From contig NZ_SMRU01000013.1 of assembly GCF_004354015.1 (NCBI RefSeq), forward strand, positions 1 through 64,000: 64,000 nt of DNA, written 5' to 3'. Within the stretch, counting starts at the first letter, position 1. Each line of letters starts with the position of its first letter. The stretch is from Arthrobacter terricola. Its GTDB lineage: Bacteria; Actinomycetota; Actinomycetes; Actinomycetales; Micrococcaceae. A program made the translations under genes and the position numbers. Shown here piece by piece: positions 8,787-17,560 of this stretch. The notes beneath the pieces were generated by a model. That model was not told the origin of the DNA and did no database searches. It saw only the letters and a list, made by a program, of their open reading frames with translations.

Positions 8787-9890
8787 ATGCGAATGTTGGG
8801 TAAAGCAGGAAAGGCAGCAGCTGTCGCTGCGATCGCGGCACTGGCGCTGACAGCCTGCGGCCGTTCCGACACCGGCAGCTCCAGCGGCTCTTCGAGCGGC
8901 GCAGCCGAAACGTTCCCCAAGGGGTCCTCGATCGGCGTCGCACTCCCCCAGAAGACCAGCGAAAACTGGGTCCTCGCGGAGAAGCTGTTCAACGACGGGC
9001 TCACCAGCGCAGGCTTCAAGCCGGATGTGCAGTTCGCCAACGGCGGCGTTTCCGAGCAACAGAACCAGATCAGCGCCATGGTGACGAAGGGTGACAAGGT
9101 CATCATCGTCGGCGCAATCGACGGCGCCCAGCTCGGTACGCAGCTCAAGCAGGCCAAGGACGCCGGCGCAACCGTCATCGCCTACGACCGTTTGCTCCTG
9201 AACACGTCCAACGTGGACTACTACGTGGCCTACGACAACTTCAAGGTCGGCGTGCTCCAGGGCCAGGCGCTCCTGGACGGGCTGAAGTCGAAGAAGCCGA
9301 ACGGCCCGTACAACATCGAACTCTTCGCGGGTTCCCCCGATGACGCCAACGCAAAGGTGTTCTTCGACGGTGCCATGAGCATCCTGCAGCCGAAGATCGA
9401 CGACGGCACGCTCAAGGTGCTTTCCGGCCAGAAGTCCTTCGAACAGGCCGTGACCCAGGGCTGGAAGCCGGAAAACGCCCAGAAGCGAATGGACGCACTG
9501 ATTTCGGGCAGTTACTCGAACGCCAACTTGGACGGCGTGTTGTCGCCAAACGACACGTTGGCCCGCGCCATCCTGACCTCTGTGAAGAGTGCAGGCAAGC
9601 CGATCCCGATCGTCACGGGCCAGGACTCCGAAGTAGAGTCCGTCAAGTCGATCATGGCCGGTGAGCAGTACTCCACCATCAACAAGGACACCAGCAAGCT
9701 GGTTGCGCAGGCCATCACGATGGTGCAGGACCTGCAGTCCGGCAAGCAGGTCGAAATCAACGACTCCAAGTCCTACAACAACGGCGTGAAGACCGTTCCG
9801 GCTTACCTGCTGCCGCCGGTCATCGTGACCCTCGCCAATGTGAAGACGGCTTACGTGAACGATCCGGTACTCGGCCCGCTCACCAAGTAG
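8787..9890 (+). CDS. chvE: Multiple-monosaccharide-binding lipoprotein (ChvE type)
   Basis: A 367-residue extracellular receptor of the sugar importer. The signal peptide ends in the lipobox LTAC, after which a serine and glycine linker leads to a periplasmic-binding-protein fold (DUF-free, PBP-like domain in LacI style, beginning SIGVALPQKTSENW). The lipid anchor is expected because Gram-positive cells have no periplasm. The order ATPase, permease, binding protein is unusual for CUT2 systems but consistent with one operon. A strong hairpin terminator follows at 9912. Confidence 0.87.
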   Translation: MRMLGKAGKAAAVAAIAALALTACGRSDTGSSSGSSSGAAETFPKGSSIGVALPQKTSENWVLAEKLFNDGLTSAGFKPDVQFANGGVSEQQNQISAMVTKGDKVIIVGAIDGAQLGTQLKQAKDAGATVIAYDRLLLNTSNVDYYVAYDNFKVGVLQGQALLDGLKSKKPNGPYNIELFAGSPDDANAKVFFDGAMSILQPKIDDGTLKVLSGQKSFEQAVTQGWKPENAQKRMDALISGSYSNANLDGVLSPNDTLARAILTSVKSAGKPIPIVTGQDSEVESVKSIMAGEQYSTINKDTSKLVAQAITMVQDLQSGKQVEINDSKSYNNGVKTVPAYLLPPVIVTLANVKTAYVNDPVLGPLTK

Positions 9891-9911
9891 CACTACACAA
9901 ACAGCTCGAAC

Positions 9912-9948
9912 GACGGCGGCCGTCCCCTACCCGGGGGCGGTCGCCGTC
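9912..9948 (+). terminator. Hairpin terminator after the sugar importer
   Basis: Arms at 9912-9927 and about 9932-9948 pair over roughly 16 bases with a few G-T pairs and a short loop. No long T-run follows. It lies 22 bases after the binding-protein stop. Confidence 0.6.
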
Positions 9949-9973
9949 CGCGTTTCCAGCGTTGGTTCCTGAC

Positions 9974-10020
9974 GCCGTCGGGCGCTTCAGCACCCGGCGA
10001 GGTGCCGCCGTCGGGCGCTT
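9974..10020. repeat. Direct repeat of a 14-base word
   Basis: GCCGTCGGGCGCTT occurs at 9974-9987 and 10007-10020, 33 bases apart, in the gap between the sugar importer and the next ABC pair. Function unknown; it may be a duplicated regulatory site or a leftover of a short duplication. Confidence 0.5.
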
Positions 10021-10141
10021 TCATGAGCCGGACCGCGTTCACAGGCCGCGCATAGCTTCAGCTGGAGGGCCGCACAGCCGCCATGAGCACTGTTAGGTGA
10101 GCAGGCGCGCCGCTGGGGCGGGCCGGGTCCTAAGGAGAAAC

Positions 10142-11578
10142 GTGAGCGTCCTAGCCAGGAGCGTAGGCAATGCCTTCCGCAACAAGATAAGAACCTCGGC
10201 AGTGGTGGCAGTATTGGCGGTCGCGATCGGGCTGGCGCTGTCCATGCTTGTGGCTAACCAGGCCGTCGGCAGCAAAGTCCAGGAACTCAACGCCTCAGTC
10301 GGAACGGTCCTCACGGTGAATCCGGCCGGCGGCCAGGGCTTCGAGGGCGGCGGCGAGCCGCTCACCACTGCGGAATCCGCGACGGCGGCCGCGGTACCGA
10401 ACGTCGTCTCGGTAGTAGGCACGAAAGCTCTTCGCCTGGAGAACGAGTCCGCGACGTCTACTTCAAGCACCGGCACCACCTCGCAGCAGGGCGGCCCGGG
10501 CGGCGGTCCCGGAGGCGGAACCAGCGTGACCACGAGCCTCAAGGCAGCCATCGACGCCGGCACGCTGGGCAACCGGAACAACACAAACAGCAACAGCGGA
10601 GCGGCAGGCGGCTCGGGAACTGGAAACTCGGGCGCTGCGCCCACCTTCTCGTTGCCCATCACGGCCACCGGTATCGGGGCAGAGGTTGACACGTCCGGCA
10701 AGGCCCTGAACATCACAAGCGGCACCGGCCTGGGCGACTACACCGCCGCCAGCACCAAGGCGCTCCTCGGCACCACGCTCGCCGACAAGAACGGCCTCAA
10801 GGTCGGTTCGACGTTCACCATCGCAGGCAAGACCTTCACTGTTGCGGGCATTTTCGACGCCGGCACCACCTTCGGAAACAACGCCGTCTACACCACCCTG
10901 GCCGAGGCACAGGCCCTCGCTTCCACCCCTGGCGAACTGTCCAGCATGGTTGTGACGGTCAACAGCATGGACAACGTGGATGCCGCCAAGACGGCGCTGC
11001 AGTCGGCACTCGGATCGGACAAGGCCGACGTGACGCAGGGCCAGCGGAACCTTGAGACCGCCGTCAGCTCCTTGGACAGCGTGAAGAACATTTCGCTGGT
11101 GGCCTTCATTGCCGCCCTCGGCACTGCCGGCCTGATTATCTTGCTCATCATGGTCATGCTGGTCCGCGAGCGCCGCCGCGAGATCGGCGTCCTGAAGGCG
11201 ATCGGCGCCCGCAACCGCACGATCGGATTGCAGTTCGTCCTCGAGGCATTGGTCCTGGTGGCGCTCGGCAGCGTGGTGGGTGCCGCGATTGCCGCGTTCG
11301 CGAGCGGCAGCATCGCCTCGGCCCTCATCAGTTCCAACAGCACGACGTCGGCATCGAACCAGCGCGGCCCGGGCGGCGGCGGCTTTGGTGGCGGGTTCGG
11401 CGGTGGGGGTGCGTTCGGCGGCGCCTCCCAGCTGCTCACTTCAGTGACGGCGAGCGCCTCCCCCAGCACGATCGCCATAGGCGTCGCTGCAGTCTTCGCG
11501 GTCGCCGTCGTCGGCGCCCTGGTGCCGGCCCTCCTGACCGCGCGCATCCGCCCTATCGAAGTCCTCCGAGGAGAATAG
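10142..11578 (+). CDS. MacB/FtsX-type ABC permease
   Basis: A 478-residue membrane protein. It has one N-terminal helix (VVAVLAVAIGLALSML), a large external MacB-like domain with a glycine, serine and asparagine-rich insert around residues 110-170, and a C-terminal FtsX domain with three helices. A second glycine-rich loop (near residue 420) separates the last helices. GTG 10142 is chosen because AAGGAG precedes it; a start at 10097 has no such site. The ATPase follows after three bases. Such pairs act in export of peptides or lipids or in sensing cell-envelope stress; the substrate is unknown. Confidence 0.85.
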   Translation: MSVLARSVGNAFRNKIRTSAVVAVLAVAIGLALSMLVANQAVGSKVQELNASVGTVLTVNPAGGQGFEGGGEPLTTAESATAAAVPNVVSVVGTKALRLENESATSTSSTGTTSQQGGPGGGPGGGTSVTTSLKAAIDAGTLGNRNNTNSNSGAAGGSGTGNSGAAPTFSLPITATGIGAEVDTSGKALNITSGTGLGDYTAASTKALLGTTLADKNGLKVGSTFTIAGKTFTVAGIFDAGTTFGNNAVYTTLAEAQALASTPGELSSMVVTVNSMDNVDAAKTALQSALGSDKADVTQGQRNLETAVSSLDSVKNISLVAFIAALGTAGLIILLIMVMLVRERRREIGVLKAIGARNRTIGLQFVLEALVLVALGSVVGAAIAAFASGSIASALISSNSTTSASNQRGPGGGGFGGGFGGGGAFGGASQLLTSVTASASPSTIAIGVAAVFAVAVVGALVPALLTARIRPIEVLRGE

Positions 11579-11580
11579 CC

Positions 11581-12282
11581 ATGATTGAAGTCAAAGACCT
11601 TGTACGCCAGTTCAAGACCGGCGACCGCACCATCAAGCCCGTCAACGGAGTGAGCTTCGAACTCGAAAAGGGCACGCTCGCCTCGATCGTCGGAAAGAGC
11701 GGCAGCGGCAAGAGCACCCTGCTTTCATTGCTGGGTGCACTGGACAAGCCGACCAGCGGGGACGTCGTAGTTGACGGCGTCAGCCTCGCCGGCCTGCCCG
11801 ACGGCAAGCTCACGGAGTACCGCCGCAGGGACATCGGGTTCGTGTTCCAGCAGTTCAACCTCATCCCGAACCTTTCGGCCATCGACAACGTCATGCTCCC
11901 GATGGAATTCGCCGGAATGCGGAAGGGAGCCCGCCTGGAACGGGCCCGTACCCTCCTTGAACAAGTGCAGTTGGACCCGGAAAAGCACTCCCGCCGCATC
12001 AACAGGCTCTCGGGCGGAGAGCAGCAGCGAGTGGCGATCGCCCGGGCGCTGGGCAACGAACCCAAGCTCATCCTGGCCGATGAGCCCACGGGCAACCTCG
12101 ACGAGCAGACCGGCGACCACATCATCGAACTGTTGAGCTCGTTGAGCCGGGACCACAACACCACCATCCTCGTGGTGACGCACGACCGGACGTTGGCGCA
12201 GAAGACGGACCGCCGCTTCAGGCTGCAGCAAGGCCAACTTACGGAAGAGGCCGTCCGTCCGAGGGTGGTTGCCGGAGCCTGA
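11581..12282 (+). CDS. MacB/LolD-type ABC ATPase
   Basis: A 233-residue nucleotide-binding subunit for the FtsX-type permease just upstream (three bases between them, with GGAG in the upstream gene's end). Motifs: Walker A GKSGSGKST, Q-loop in VFQQFNLIPNLSA, signature LSGGEQQRVAIARAL, Walker B LILADEPTGNLDE, and switch histidine in VVTHD. These are standard for the MacB/LolD/FtsE branch. A perfect hairpin 28 bases later ends the unit. Confidence 0.9.
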   Translation: MIEVKDLVRQFKTGDRTIKPVNGVSFELEKGTLASIVGKSGSGKSTLLSLLGALDKPTSGDVVVDGVSLAGLPDGKLTEYRRRDIGFVFQQFNLIPNLSAIDNVMLPMEFAGMRKGARLERARTLLEQVQLDPEKHSRRINRLSGGEQQRVAIARALGNEPKLILADEPTGNLDEQTGDHIIELLSSLSRDHNTTILVVTHDRTLAQKTDRRFRLQQGQLTEEAVRPRVVAGA

Positions 12283-12310
12283 TCTGTCAGCCGACTGCAG
12301 TGTGCACGGA

Positions 12311-12339
12311 GTGCCGGGAACCCCGCGGGTTCCCGGCAC
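12311..12339 (+). terminator. Perfect 13-bp hairpin terminator
   Basis: GTGCCGGGAACCC (12311-12323) pairs fully with GGGTTCCCGGCAC (12327-12339) around a three-base loop. A short TCTT follows. It separates the ABC pair from the oxidoreductase gene. Confidence 0.75.
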
Positions 12340-12395
12340 TCTTGCGTCGCGGCGGGTCCCGCGAAGCGCGGCGAGGGAATGAGAGGATAGGGCCC

Positions 12396-13469
12396 ATGAG
12401 CCTGCACATCGCGACGCCGTGGCTGTTCAGCCAACCAAACCAGGATCCCCGCTCGGCCACTGGAAAAACCTTGAACTGGGGCTTTATTGCCACCGGGGGT
12501 ATCGCGAGGACGGTGGCCGGCGATCTTGCCCAACTCGAGGACGCCCGGCTGTACGCTGTGAGCTCGCGGTCCCAGGAGTCGGCAGACGCCTTTGCGGCCG
12601 CGAACGCCGTTACCAAGGCCTACGGGGACGACGGCGATGTCCCCGGCTACCAGCGGCTGCTCGCCGACGAAACCGTTGACGTGGTTTACGTGGCGACGCC
12701 GCACGCCCAGCATTTCGAGATCGTGAGGGACGCCCTCAACGCCGGCAAGCATGTCCTGTGCGAGAAGTCCCTGACCATCAACGGCCGCGAGGCCGCGGAG
12801 CTGATCAGCTTGGCGCGGGAGCGCAATTTGTTCCTGATGGAGGCGGTGTGGAGCCGCTTCCTGCCGAGCATTCAGCGTGCATTTTCGATTGCCGCATCCG
12901 GCGAGCTGGGCGATATCAAATGGGTCAGTGCCGACTTGGGCTTCCCCGCTACCTACGATCCGTCCGCACGGATCTGGGATCCGGCGGCCGGTGGCGGAGC
13001 TTTGTTGGACCTGACTGTGTACGCCTTGTTGTGGCCGTTGGGGACCTTGGGTTTCCCGCAGTCGGTGAGTGCGGTGGGCTCGTTGAACGACGACGGTGTT
13101 GACACCCAAAACGCGCTCACGCTTGCTTACGACGACGGCGCTATCGCCCAGTTGACGTCGTCGCTCCTGGCCCACGGGCCGCGGTCCGCAAACGTGGCTG
13201 GAACCCGAGGCTTCCTCCAGACGCAAGGGTCCATCAACAATCCACGGGAACTCCTGGTCCGAACCGGCTGGGACGAACCCCGCGCCGAGCGCTTCGAGAC
13301 AGTAGGCATCGGCTACACCTATGAATTGCGCGAAGTGACCCGCTGCATCCAGCAGGGCCTCATCGAAAGCCCTGTCATGCCCTTGAACGATTCGCTCAAC
13401 ACCATGCGGCTTTTCGACGGCGTCCGGTCCCAACTGGGTGTCCGATACGCGAACGACGCGCGAGTCTGA
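12396..13469 (+). CDS. Gfo/Idh/MocA-family oxidoreductase
   Basis: A 357-residue NAD(P)-dependent dehydrogenase of sugars or cyclitols. The nucleotide-binding motif GFIATGGIARTVAGD is near residue 30, and the conserved CEKSLTIN (EKP-like, with serine for proline) carries the presumed catalytic lysine. A typical C-terminal substrate domain starts with KWVSADLGF. ATG 12396 follows GAGAGGAT and is preferred to the earlier in-frame start inside the terminator. It stands alone between a terminator and a divergently unrelated secreted protein gene; the substrate is not deducible. Confidence 0.87.
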   Translation: MSLHIATPWLFSQPNQDPRSATGKTLNWGFIATGGIARTVAGDLAQLEDARLYAVSSRSQESADAFAAANAVTKAYGDDGDVPGYQRLLADETVDVVYVATPHAQHFEIVRDALNAGKHVLCEKSLTINGREAAELISLARERNLFLMEAVWSRFLPSIQRAFSIAASGELGDIKWVSADLGFPATYDPSARIWDPAAGGGALLDLTVYALLWPLGTLGFPQSVSAVGSLNDDGVDTQNALTLAYDDGAIAQLTSSLLAHGPRSANVAGTRGFLQTQGSINNPRELLVRTGWDEPRAERFETVGIGYTYELREVTRCIQQGLIESPVMPLNDSLNTMRLFDGVRSQLGVRYANDARV

Positions 13470-13531
13470 CGGGACCGCTTTTTCGAATCTTCCATACCGA
13501 CGTCCCGTTTTTGTCACAACGCCGCGCCTAC

Positions 13532-13559
13532 TTGACAGTTGCGGTAATTGGCATATGGG
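13532..13559 (+). promoter_or_regulatory. Possible sigma-70-type promoter for the secreted protein gene at 13632
   Basis: TTGACA at 13532 is followed after 16 bases by TATGGG at 13554. The local sequence is much less GC-rich than the surroundings. This leaves a leader of about 65 bases before the ATG. Tentative. Confidence 0.35.
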
Positions 13560-13631
13560 TTTCTGGACTATTTAACTAATCCGGTCCTACGATGGGAATG
13601 ACCGTCAAATCGGACGCTGGGGGGTGTCGAG

Positions 13632-14555
13632 ATGGAAGCAATGCGGAGCAAGCGGCGCATTCTTCATGTTCTCCGCTCCGTCCTGCTTGCCGGTGCCGGG
13701 GCTGTTGTGTGGATGGCACTCTCATCGACGGCAGCAAGCGCAGATTCCGGCACGGCGAACAACCATTCGATCGTGGATGGCGTGGATTCCGCTATCACCA
13801 ACGTTGTGGGGGTTGCGCCCGCCATCGTTTCGCAGGTAGTTTCAGCCCCTGCGCAAGCTGCCCACGCACCGGTGGTACCGCCCGCCGTCGTCATCGGCCA
13901 GCTGCCACCCGCCGTTGACCACCTCGTCGCCAATATGCCGGTGCTCAACAAGGTGGTCCCCGGCGGGGCCGTCTCGAGCGTGACAGCTCCGGTAGTTGAG
14001 CCAGCCGGCACCCTGCTACAGGGCGTGACCGGCCCCGCGATCGACGCCGTCACTCCCCTGGTGGACAGTCTTCCCAAGCTCCCCGATGCCATTCCGGAGA
14101 CCCAGGTGACAGTTCCCGGCGTCGGGGCTCCTTTTGTTTTGCCGCCGGTCGGCCTTCCAGCGGAAGCGGGCGACGAAGGCCCCGCCGCCGCCGTGCCGGC
14201 CGATACGACGCCGCTCGCCGGCGAGTCAGCGGACACTCCGCCTATGGGTTTCGCAGGTCGGGTCGGGCCATCTGGGCTTCTCGGAGCCCAGTGGCCCGCG
14301 TCGGCTCCCGCGAGCAGCTATGGGGAAACGTCTGCTCCGCTGGCTCCGTCAGACGAAAAGTTTCCTGCCGGAACCCCGGGTAGCGCCGCTGGAAGCAGTT
14401 CGGCGGTCCTCACGGGGAATTCCTCCGGGGCTGCTGCGGCGTGGCTTCCAAATATGAGCCTGTTCCATCCCTTGGCCGGGATCCTTGAATCCACGGCCGC
14501 CACCTACCACCTTCCCACTCCCGTGTCGTTTGATCCGGGATCCTCTCCCGACTAG
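13632..14555 (+). CDS. Secreted low-complexity protein, function unknown
   Basis: A 307-residue exported protein. A Sec signal peptide with basic start (MRSKRR) and hydrophobic core ends near SSTAASADS. The rest is rich in valine, proline, alanine and glycine (for example APAQAAHAPVVPPAVV) with no catalytic motif and no wall anchor. GGGGGGTG lies before the ATG at 13632. The neighbour at 14677 is another secreted, valine and threonine-rich protein, so the pair may form part of the cell surface. No family recognised. Confidence 0.7.
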   Translation: MEAMRSKRRILHVLRSVLLAGAGAVVWMALSSTAASADSGTANNHSIVDGVDSAITNVVGVAPAIVSQVVSAPAQAAHAPVVPPAVVIGQLPPAVDHLVANMPVLNKVVPGGAVSSVTAPVVEPAGTLLQGVTGPAIDAVTPLVDSLPKLPDAIPETQVTVPGVGAPFVLPPVGLPAEAGDEGPAAAVPADTTPLAGESADTPPMGFAGRVGPSGLLGAQWPASAPASSYGETSAPLAPSDEKFPAGTPGSAAGSSSAVLTGNSSGAAAAWLPNMSLFHPLAGILESTAATYHLPTPVSFDPGSSPD

Positions 14556-14676
14556 TTCCGAGCCATGTCACCGCGCCAATCCAACCGAGCGACGGTGACA
14601 AACGGCCAGTCCTGGCGCCTGCGCACTGTATTCGCGGACCGAGGCGCCAACGGAACAAATCATTCAGGAGAGAAAA

Positions 14677-16233
14677 ATGCACAGCATTGTCCGGAAAGGG
14701 TTACTTGGCACCCTTTTCGCCGGAGGGCTCATTGCCCTCGGCGCAACTGCCGCCAACGCGGCAGACACCACTGCAACTGCCCAAAGCACAACCACTACCC
14801 CTTCATCGGCAATCTCGGTGAACCTCGGGTCCGCGACGCTCGGATTGCTTGGAAATTCGAACGTCGCTACCACCACCCCTGTACCCGCCCCGGCTCCGGC
14901 CCCGGCGACAAATTCCGGCGGACTGGGGGTCTCGTCGGGAACCCAGGTGGTGGCTCCGATATCGGTCCCTGTTAATGTCGGAGCCGCCTCTCTGGCTGTG
15001 CTGGACACCACTCCAGCGAACACCCCCGTCTCAGTAGCAGCACCCGTTACGGCCAGTGGCACTTCGGCCAACGTACTCGCCGGAACAGGCACAACTACCG
15101 GCACCGGTGTTACCGCACCGGTCACCGTTGGCGACACGGCTGTGAACGTGCTCACCGGCACCGGCACAGCGCCCATCGGCACTGGCGTTACCGCACCGGT
15201 CACCGTCGGCGACACCACCGCCAACGTACTCACCGGCACCGGCACGACGACGGGCACCGGCGCGACCGTACCCGTCACCGTTGGCGACACCACCGCCAAC
15301 GTGCTCACCGGCACCGGCACAGCGCCCATCGGCACTGGCGTTACCGCACCGGTCACCGTTGGCGACACCACCGCCAACGTGCTCACCGGCACCAGCACGA
15401 CGACGGGCACCGGGGTCACCGCGCCCGTCACCGTCGGCGACACCACCGCCAACGTGCTCACCGGCACCAGCACGACGACGGGCACCGGGGTCACCGCGCC
15501 CGTCACCGTTGGCGACACCACCGCCAACGTGCTCACCGGAACCGGCACGACGACGGGCACCGGGGTCACCGCGCCCGTCACCGTTGGCGACACCACCGCC
15601 AACGTGCTCACCGGAACCGGCACGACGACGGGCACCGGCGCGACCGTGCCCGTCACCCTCGCCAACGTGCTGGGCGGCACCACGCCAAGCACCGGCGTCG
15701 TACTCCCCGTCACCCTCGGCGGCACGACCTCGGGCTTGCTCGGCGCCGACGGACTGGGCACAAACGGCCTCGTTTCGGGAGCCGGGATCGCGGCGCCCTT
15801 GGACTTGATCGGAAGTCTTCCGGCAACGGTCCTTGGCGCGGCTTCGCTCGGACTGCCGACGGCGCCGGTCGTCACCACGCCGGTCGCCACCACGCCGGTG
15901 ACCACGCCGGTTGTGACCCCGCCGGTTGTAACCCCGCCCGCGGCTAATGCGGGCGTTGAAGTACAGGGCGATGCGACGCAAGGTGTTGACGGGCAGGGCG
16001 TTGCGGCTCAGGGAGCACTTGCTGCTTCGTCCGTTGATCCGTCATCGGCTGTCACAACGATGACGGGCGCAAGCCAGTCGAGCGCGACTGCGGCTTCTTC
16101 AGTCAGCAATCAAGCTGCCTTGGCTAGCACAGGTTTCAACGGTTTGTGGTTGCTGACCGCAGCCGCACTGTTGATAGGCGGACTCATCGCCATGATGGGT
16201 AGCCGGAAGATCCGGGCTAACGTTCCCGCATAG
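14677..16233 (+). CDS. Wall-anchored repeat protein with LAxTG sorting signal
   Basis: A 518-residue surface protein. It has a Sec signal peptide cut near ANAAD, a threonine and valine-rich body, and a C-terminal sorting signal: LASTG, a hydrophobic helix, and a basic end (SRKIRANVPA). LAxTG is the motif used by class E sortases of Actinobacteria; no sortase gene is in this window. The centre holds seven or more 25-26 residue repeats built on APVTVGDTTANVLTGT. GGAG precedes the ATG. It probably projects from the cell wall as a stalk or adhesin; the ligand is unknown. Confidence 0.8.
   Translation: MHSIVRKGLLGTLFAGGLIALGATAANAADTTATAQSTTTTPSSAISVNLGSATLGLLGNSNVATTTPVPAPAPAPATNSGGLGVSSGTQVVAPISVPVNVGAASLAVLDTTPANTPVSVAAPVTASGTSANVLAGTGTTTGTGVTAPVTVGDTAVNVLTGTGTAPIGTGVTAPVTVGDTTANVLTGTGTTTGTGATVPVTVGDTTANVLTGTGTAPIGTGVTAPVTVGDTTANVLTGTSTTTGTGVTAPVTVGDTTANVLTGTSTTTGTGVTAPVTVGDTTANVLTGTGTTTGTGVTAPVTVGDTTANVLTGTGTTTGTGATVPVTLANVLGGTTPSTGVVLPVTLGGTTSGLLGADGLGTNGLVSGAGIAAPLDLIGSLPATVLGAASLGLPTAPVVTTPVATTPVTTPVVTPPVVTPPAANAGVEVQGDATQGVDGQGVAAQGALAASSVDPSSAVTTMTGASQSSATAASSVSNQAALASTGFNGLWLLTAAALLIGGLIAMMGSRKIRANVPA
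15100..15660 (+). repeat. Tandem 75-78 bp coding repeats in the wall-anchored protein
   Basis: Seven near-identical units, plus one degenerate unit, encode GVTAPVTVGDTTANVLTGT followed by GTTT, STTT or GTAPI variants. Units of 75 and 78 bases both keep the reading frame. Several neighbouring copies are identical over long stretches, which is a sign of recent duplication and makes copy number likely to vary between strains. Confidence 0.9.
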
Positions 16234-16277
16234 TCACCGGCCCGGGCTGCTCCACCGCACTGGATCCAGCCCAAACC

Positions 16278-16314
16278 AGGCACTCCTGCGGGGCGAACCC
16301 CCGCAGGAGTGCCT
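16278..16314. terminator. Bidirectional hairpin terminator
   Basis: AGGCACTCCTGCGGGG (16278-16293) pairs with its complement ending at 16314 around a four-base CGAA loop, a stem of about 16 pairs. It lies between the converging wall-protein and DoxX genes. Confidence 0.75.
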
Positions 16315-16351
16315 CCGTGCGGACGGCCGACAATGAGAACTGGCAGCTCGT

Positions 16352-16798
16352 CTAACGGCTTGCCTTGCGCGGGCCTTTCCCGGCGAAGAGCTTCCGGTCC
16401 AAGGACATCGCTCCGGAGCCAAGGAAGGAGAAAGCAAGCGCCAGTGCGATATACAAGATGAGCAGCTCGGCATTGATTCCGGGCTGGTCACTAAGCAATG
16501 GTTTGCCCGATTCGGTCACGAACCAAATCCCGGCGTACATGATCGCGGCAAGGAAACCAGCCACCCTTGTGAGGGCTCCGAGCACCAGCAGTGCGCCCAG
16601 ACCGGTTTCACCCCAGAGGACCAGCCAAGACACCATATCGGCCTTTTCGATCCCCATCGCGGTGATGGTTGCTTGAAGTGCGGGTTGTCCGGCCAGGACC
16701 TTCTGAATCCCGTGAAGCAGCACGAGGCCGCCAAATACAATCCGAAGGAACGCGATTCCGCGAGCGGAAGACGTCTGTGAAGGAAGGAGGAATTTCAC
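16352..16798 (-). CDS. DoxX-family membrane protein
   Basis: A 148-residue protein with four membrane helices and the family start RIVFGGLVLLHGIQKV, followed by GETGLGALLVLGALTRVAG. DoxX proteins are small quinone-related or redox-linked membrane proteins of poorly defined role; some act with thiosulfate oxidation or in oxidative stress defence. The start is GTG at 16798, with GGAAG about a dozen bases ahead. Monocistronic, with a terminator beyond its 3' end. Confidence 0.85.
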   Translation of the reverse strand: MKFLLPSQTSSARGIAFLRIVFGGLVLLHGIQKVLAGQPALQATITAMGIEKADMVSWLVLWGETGLGALLVLGALTRVAGFLAAIMYAGIWFVTESGKPLLSDQPGINAELLILYIALALAFSFLGSGAMSLDRKLFAGKGPRKASR

Positions 16799-16867
16799 CC
16801 CATCAATCTTCCATGCCAGCCCGGCAGCTCAAAACGGCAAGGGCCAGAAAGCGGCAGTCCGACGTCG

Positions 16868-17560
16868 TCAACCCAGCAGGGCGGGAAGATCCTTGACGCC
16901 CACAAGGATGTGATGGTGCGGCTGCGCAGCAAGTTCCTCGCGTCCGAGCTTCCCGGTCAGAACCCCCACGGCGGTCACGCCCGCGTTGATTGCCGCTTTC
17001 AAGTCGTTAGTGGTGTCACCGGCAGCGAGGACCTCACGGACATCGGCGACCCCGGCCAATTCCATGGCGCGATGAATCATGTGGGGAGCGGGACGCCCGG
17101 CAGCAACATCGTCTGAGCACACGACCGCATCGAGACGGATGCCGTCGTCGGGTCCTTTTCCGCTGCCGGCAAGGCCCCAGCCGAGTCGGGCTAGGAGCGA
17201 TTCGGCGACGTCCCGCGAAAACCCTGTTGTCAGCGCTATCTTGACGCCGCGGCTCCGCAATTCACGAAAGGCGTCTTCGACGCCGTCGAGCGCTACCGGC
17301 GGGTTTTGCTCGTAGAAATCGGCGAGCAACTCCTTGAATCGGAGGAACGCCGCCTGCACAATCTCAGGAGTTGCCACGCCGCCGCCCCGGGTGATGAGGG
17401 CGGCGATGGCTTCTGCTTTGTCGGCTCCCATCCACTCCTGAACAGCTTCGGGCGTGGTGGCCACCCCGGTTTCTTCGACGCAACGGGCCAATGCAACGTA
17501 GACATCTCCGTGTTCGTCGATTGTGGTTCCGGCCATGTCACAGGCGATCAGCTTAATCAT
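16868..17560 (-). CDS. Phosphonatase-like HAD hydrolase (PhnX-related)
   Basis: A 230-residue HAD-superfamily enzyme. The nucleophile motif DMAGTT (D8) has the DxAGT form of phosphonoacetaldehyde hydrolase. MGADK carries K48, at the place of the Schiff-base lysine of PhnX (family MGxxK). The later GDTTNDL supplies the acidic metal ligands. It likely cleaves the C-P bond of phosphonoacetaldehyde or a close relative, giving phosphate. The ATG at 17560 overlaps the end of the GntR gene by 8 bases, so the two are coupled. Next to it are an FAD oxidoreductase and a phosphonate importer. Confidence 0.82.
   Translation of the reverse strand: MIKLIACDMAGTTIDEHGDVYVALARCVEETGVATTPEAVQEWMGADKAEAIAALITRGGGVATPEIVQAAFLRFKELLADFYEQNPPVALDGVEDAFRELRSRGVKIALTTGFSRDVAESLLARLGWGLAGSGKGPDDGIRLDAVVCSDDVAAGRPAPHMIHRAMELAGVADVREVLAAGDTTNDLKAAINAGVTAVGVLTGKLGREELAAQPHHHILVGVKDLPALLG

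Noticed and set aside
15100..15660. Regular repeats that might suggest a CRISPR array
   Set aside because: The repeats are contiguous, in frame, encode a protein pattern and have no unique spacers.
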